Source: Caulobacteraceae bacterium (GTDB lineage Bacteria > Pseudomonadota > Alphaproteobacteria > Caulobacterales > Caulobacteraceae). From it: DNA of 6,329 bases. Location of the stretch: positions 1-6,329 of the forward strand of contig CANMXH010000132.1 in NCBI GenBank assembly GCA_947501315.1, read 5' to 3'. The notes beneath the pieces are model-generated. The model was not told where the DNA came from. It saw nothing but the letters and a program-made list of their open reading frames with translations, and did no database searches. This document shows positions 5,830 through 6,329 of the stretch, in pieces. Numbering within the stretch: the stretch's first letter is position 1; the number at the start of each line of letters is the position of its first letter. A program made the translations under genes and the position numbers.

Positions 5830-6329
5830 GTGACGCCTCCGCCCGCTCCCGCAACGCTTCCCCCCCTCTTCGCCGACTGGTTCGCGCGGCGCGGCTGGTC
5901 GCCGCGACGGCATCAGCTGGAGATGATCGCGGCGGCGCAAGGCCAGTCGCACGCCCTGCTGGTCGCGCCGACCGGGGGTGGCAAGACGCTGGCGGGGTTT
6001 CTGCCGTCGCTGGTCGAGCTGGCCGAGCGCGGGCCGCGGCCGGCGTTCGGGCCGGGCAGCGGGGTGCACACCCTGTATCTGTCGCCGCTGAAGGCCCTGA
6101 CCACCGACGTCGAGCGCAATCTGATGACGCCGATCCGGGAGATCGGGCTGAACATCCATGTCGAGAGCCGGACTGGCGATACGAAACAGTCGAAGAAGCA
6201 GCGGCAGCGGGAGAACCCGCCCGACATCCTGCTGACCACGCCCGAACAACTGGCCCTGTTCTGCGCCTGGGATGGCGCGCGCGACTATTTCGCCGACCTG
6301 AAATGCGTCGTGCTGGACGAGGTGCATGC
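5830..6329 (+). CDS. Ligase-associated DEXH-box helicase (Lhr-like), N-terminal part, cut by window end
   Basis: The frame from the GTG at 5830 stays open for 166 codons and runs off the window, so only the first part of the usual roughly 800-residue protein is present. It is the N-terminal half of RecA-like domain 1 of the Lhr-like, ligase-associated DNA-damage-response helicases. Seen: an N-terminal LPPLFADWFARRGW segment (10-23) typical of the family; Q-motif region PRRHQLEM (25-32, Q29); Walker A APTGGGKT (46-53, K52); motif Ia LYLSPLKAL (82-90); RTGDT (114-118); TTPEQLAL (136-143, motif Ib); and motif II DEVH (163-166) at the very edge. Family members are usually encoded with an ATP-dependent DNA ligase, a processing exonuclease and a PdeM-type phosphoesterase, which would lie to the right. 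GTG is favoured because the family N-terminus begins at once and no earlier in-frame start fits. No ribosome site precedes it, consistent with a leaderless message. The opposite-strand open frames here are shadows. Confidence 0.93.
   Translation, partial: MTPPPAPATLPPLFADWFARRGWSPRRHQLEMIAAAQGQSHALLVAPTGGGKTLAGFLPSLVELAERGPRPAFGPGSGVHTLYLSPLKALTTDVERNLMTPIREIGLNIHVESRTGDTKQSKKQRQRENPPDILLTTPEQLALFCAWDGARDYFADLKCVVLDEVH

Noticed and set aside
5392..6327. 311-codon minus-strand open frame across the divergent region and the start of the DEXH helicase gene
   Set aside because: It crosses both helicase starts and is antisense to clear helicase motifs; the part inside the DinG-type gene is an out-of-frame reading.

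Overview
The window is about 70% GC with dense, short-gapped genes. Its gene content and protein style point to an alphaproteobacterium, most likely in the Caulobacteraceae (Caulobacter/Brevundimonas type). That placement rests on recognising family sequences by eye, not on a database search.

Layout. Positions 36-5771 hold a tight minus-strand run of four genes. In transcription order these are a large DinG/XPD-type DNA helicase (2895-5771), a membrane-anchored DUF2125 protein (1843-2883), a chorismate-mutase-family protein with a P-protein-like C-terminal part (1148-1843), and the histidinol-phosphate aminotransferase hisC (36-1139). The junctions are an 11-nt gap, a 1-nt TGATG overlap and an 8-nt gap, so they look like one transcript. 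In related bacteria hisC in this context is usually followed by tyrC (cyclohexadienyl dehydrogenase). That gene would lie to the left of the window and is not seen. A fifth gene runs the other way on the plus strand from a GTG at 5830 and is cut by the window end. It is the N-terminal third or less of a ligase-associated DEXH-box (Lhr-like) helicase.

Control. The only intergenic region of note is the 58-bp divergent space 5772-5829 between the two helicase genes. It holds a plausible sigma-70-type promoter for the plus-strand gene, placed so that the transcript would be leaderless. It also holds an 8-bp perfect inverted repeat and, on the minus strand, a one-mismatch match to the alphaproteobacterial LexA box GTTC-N7-GTTC lying between the -35 and -10 elements.

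How the parts may work together. The right half is a DNA-repair neighbourhood: two divergent helicases of different families, possibly sharing a damage-responsive operator. The left half is aromatic amino acid and histidine biosynthesis: a chorismate-mutase-like protein and an aminotransferase that often also acts on aromatic keto acids. I see no mobile element, CRISPR array, RNA gene or clearly new multi-gene system. The most notable points are the possible SOS operator, the degenerate exonuclease-like N-terminus of the DinG-type helicase, and the eroded look of the chorismate-mutase domain.
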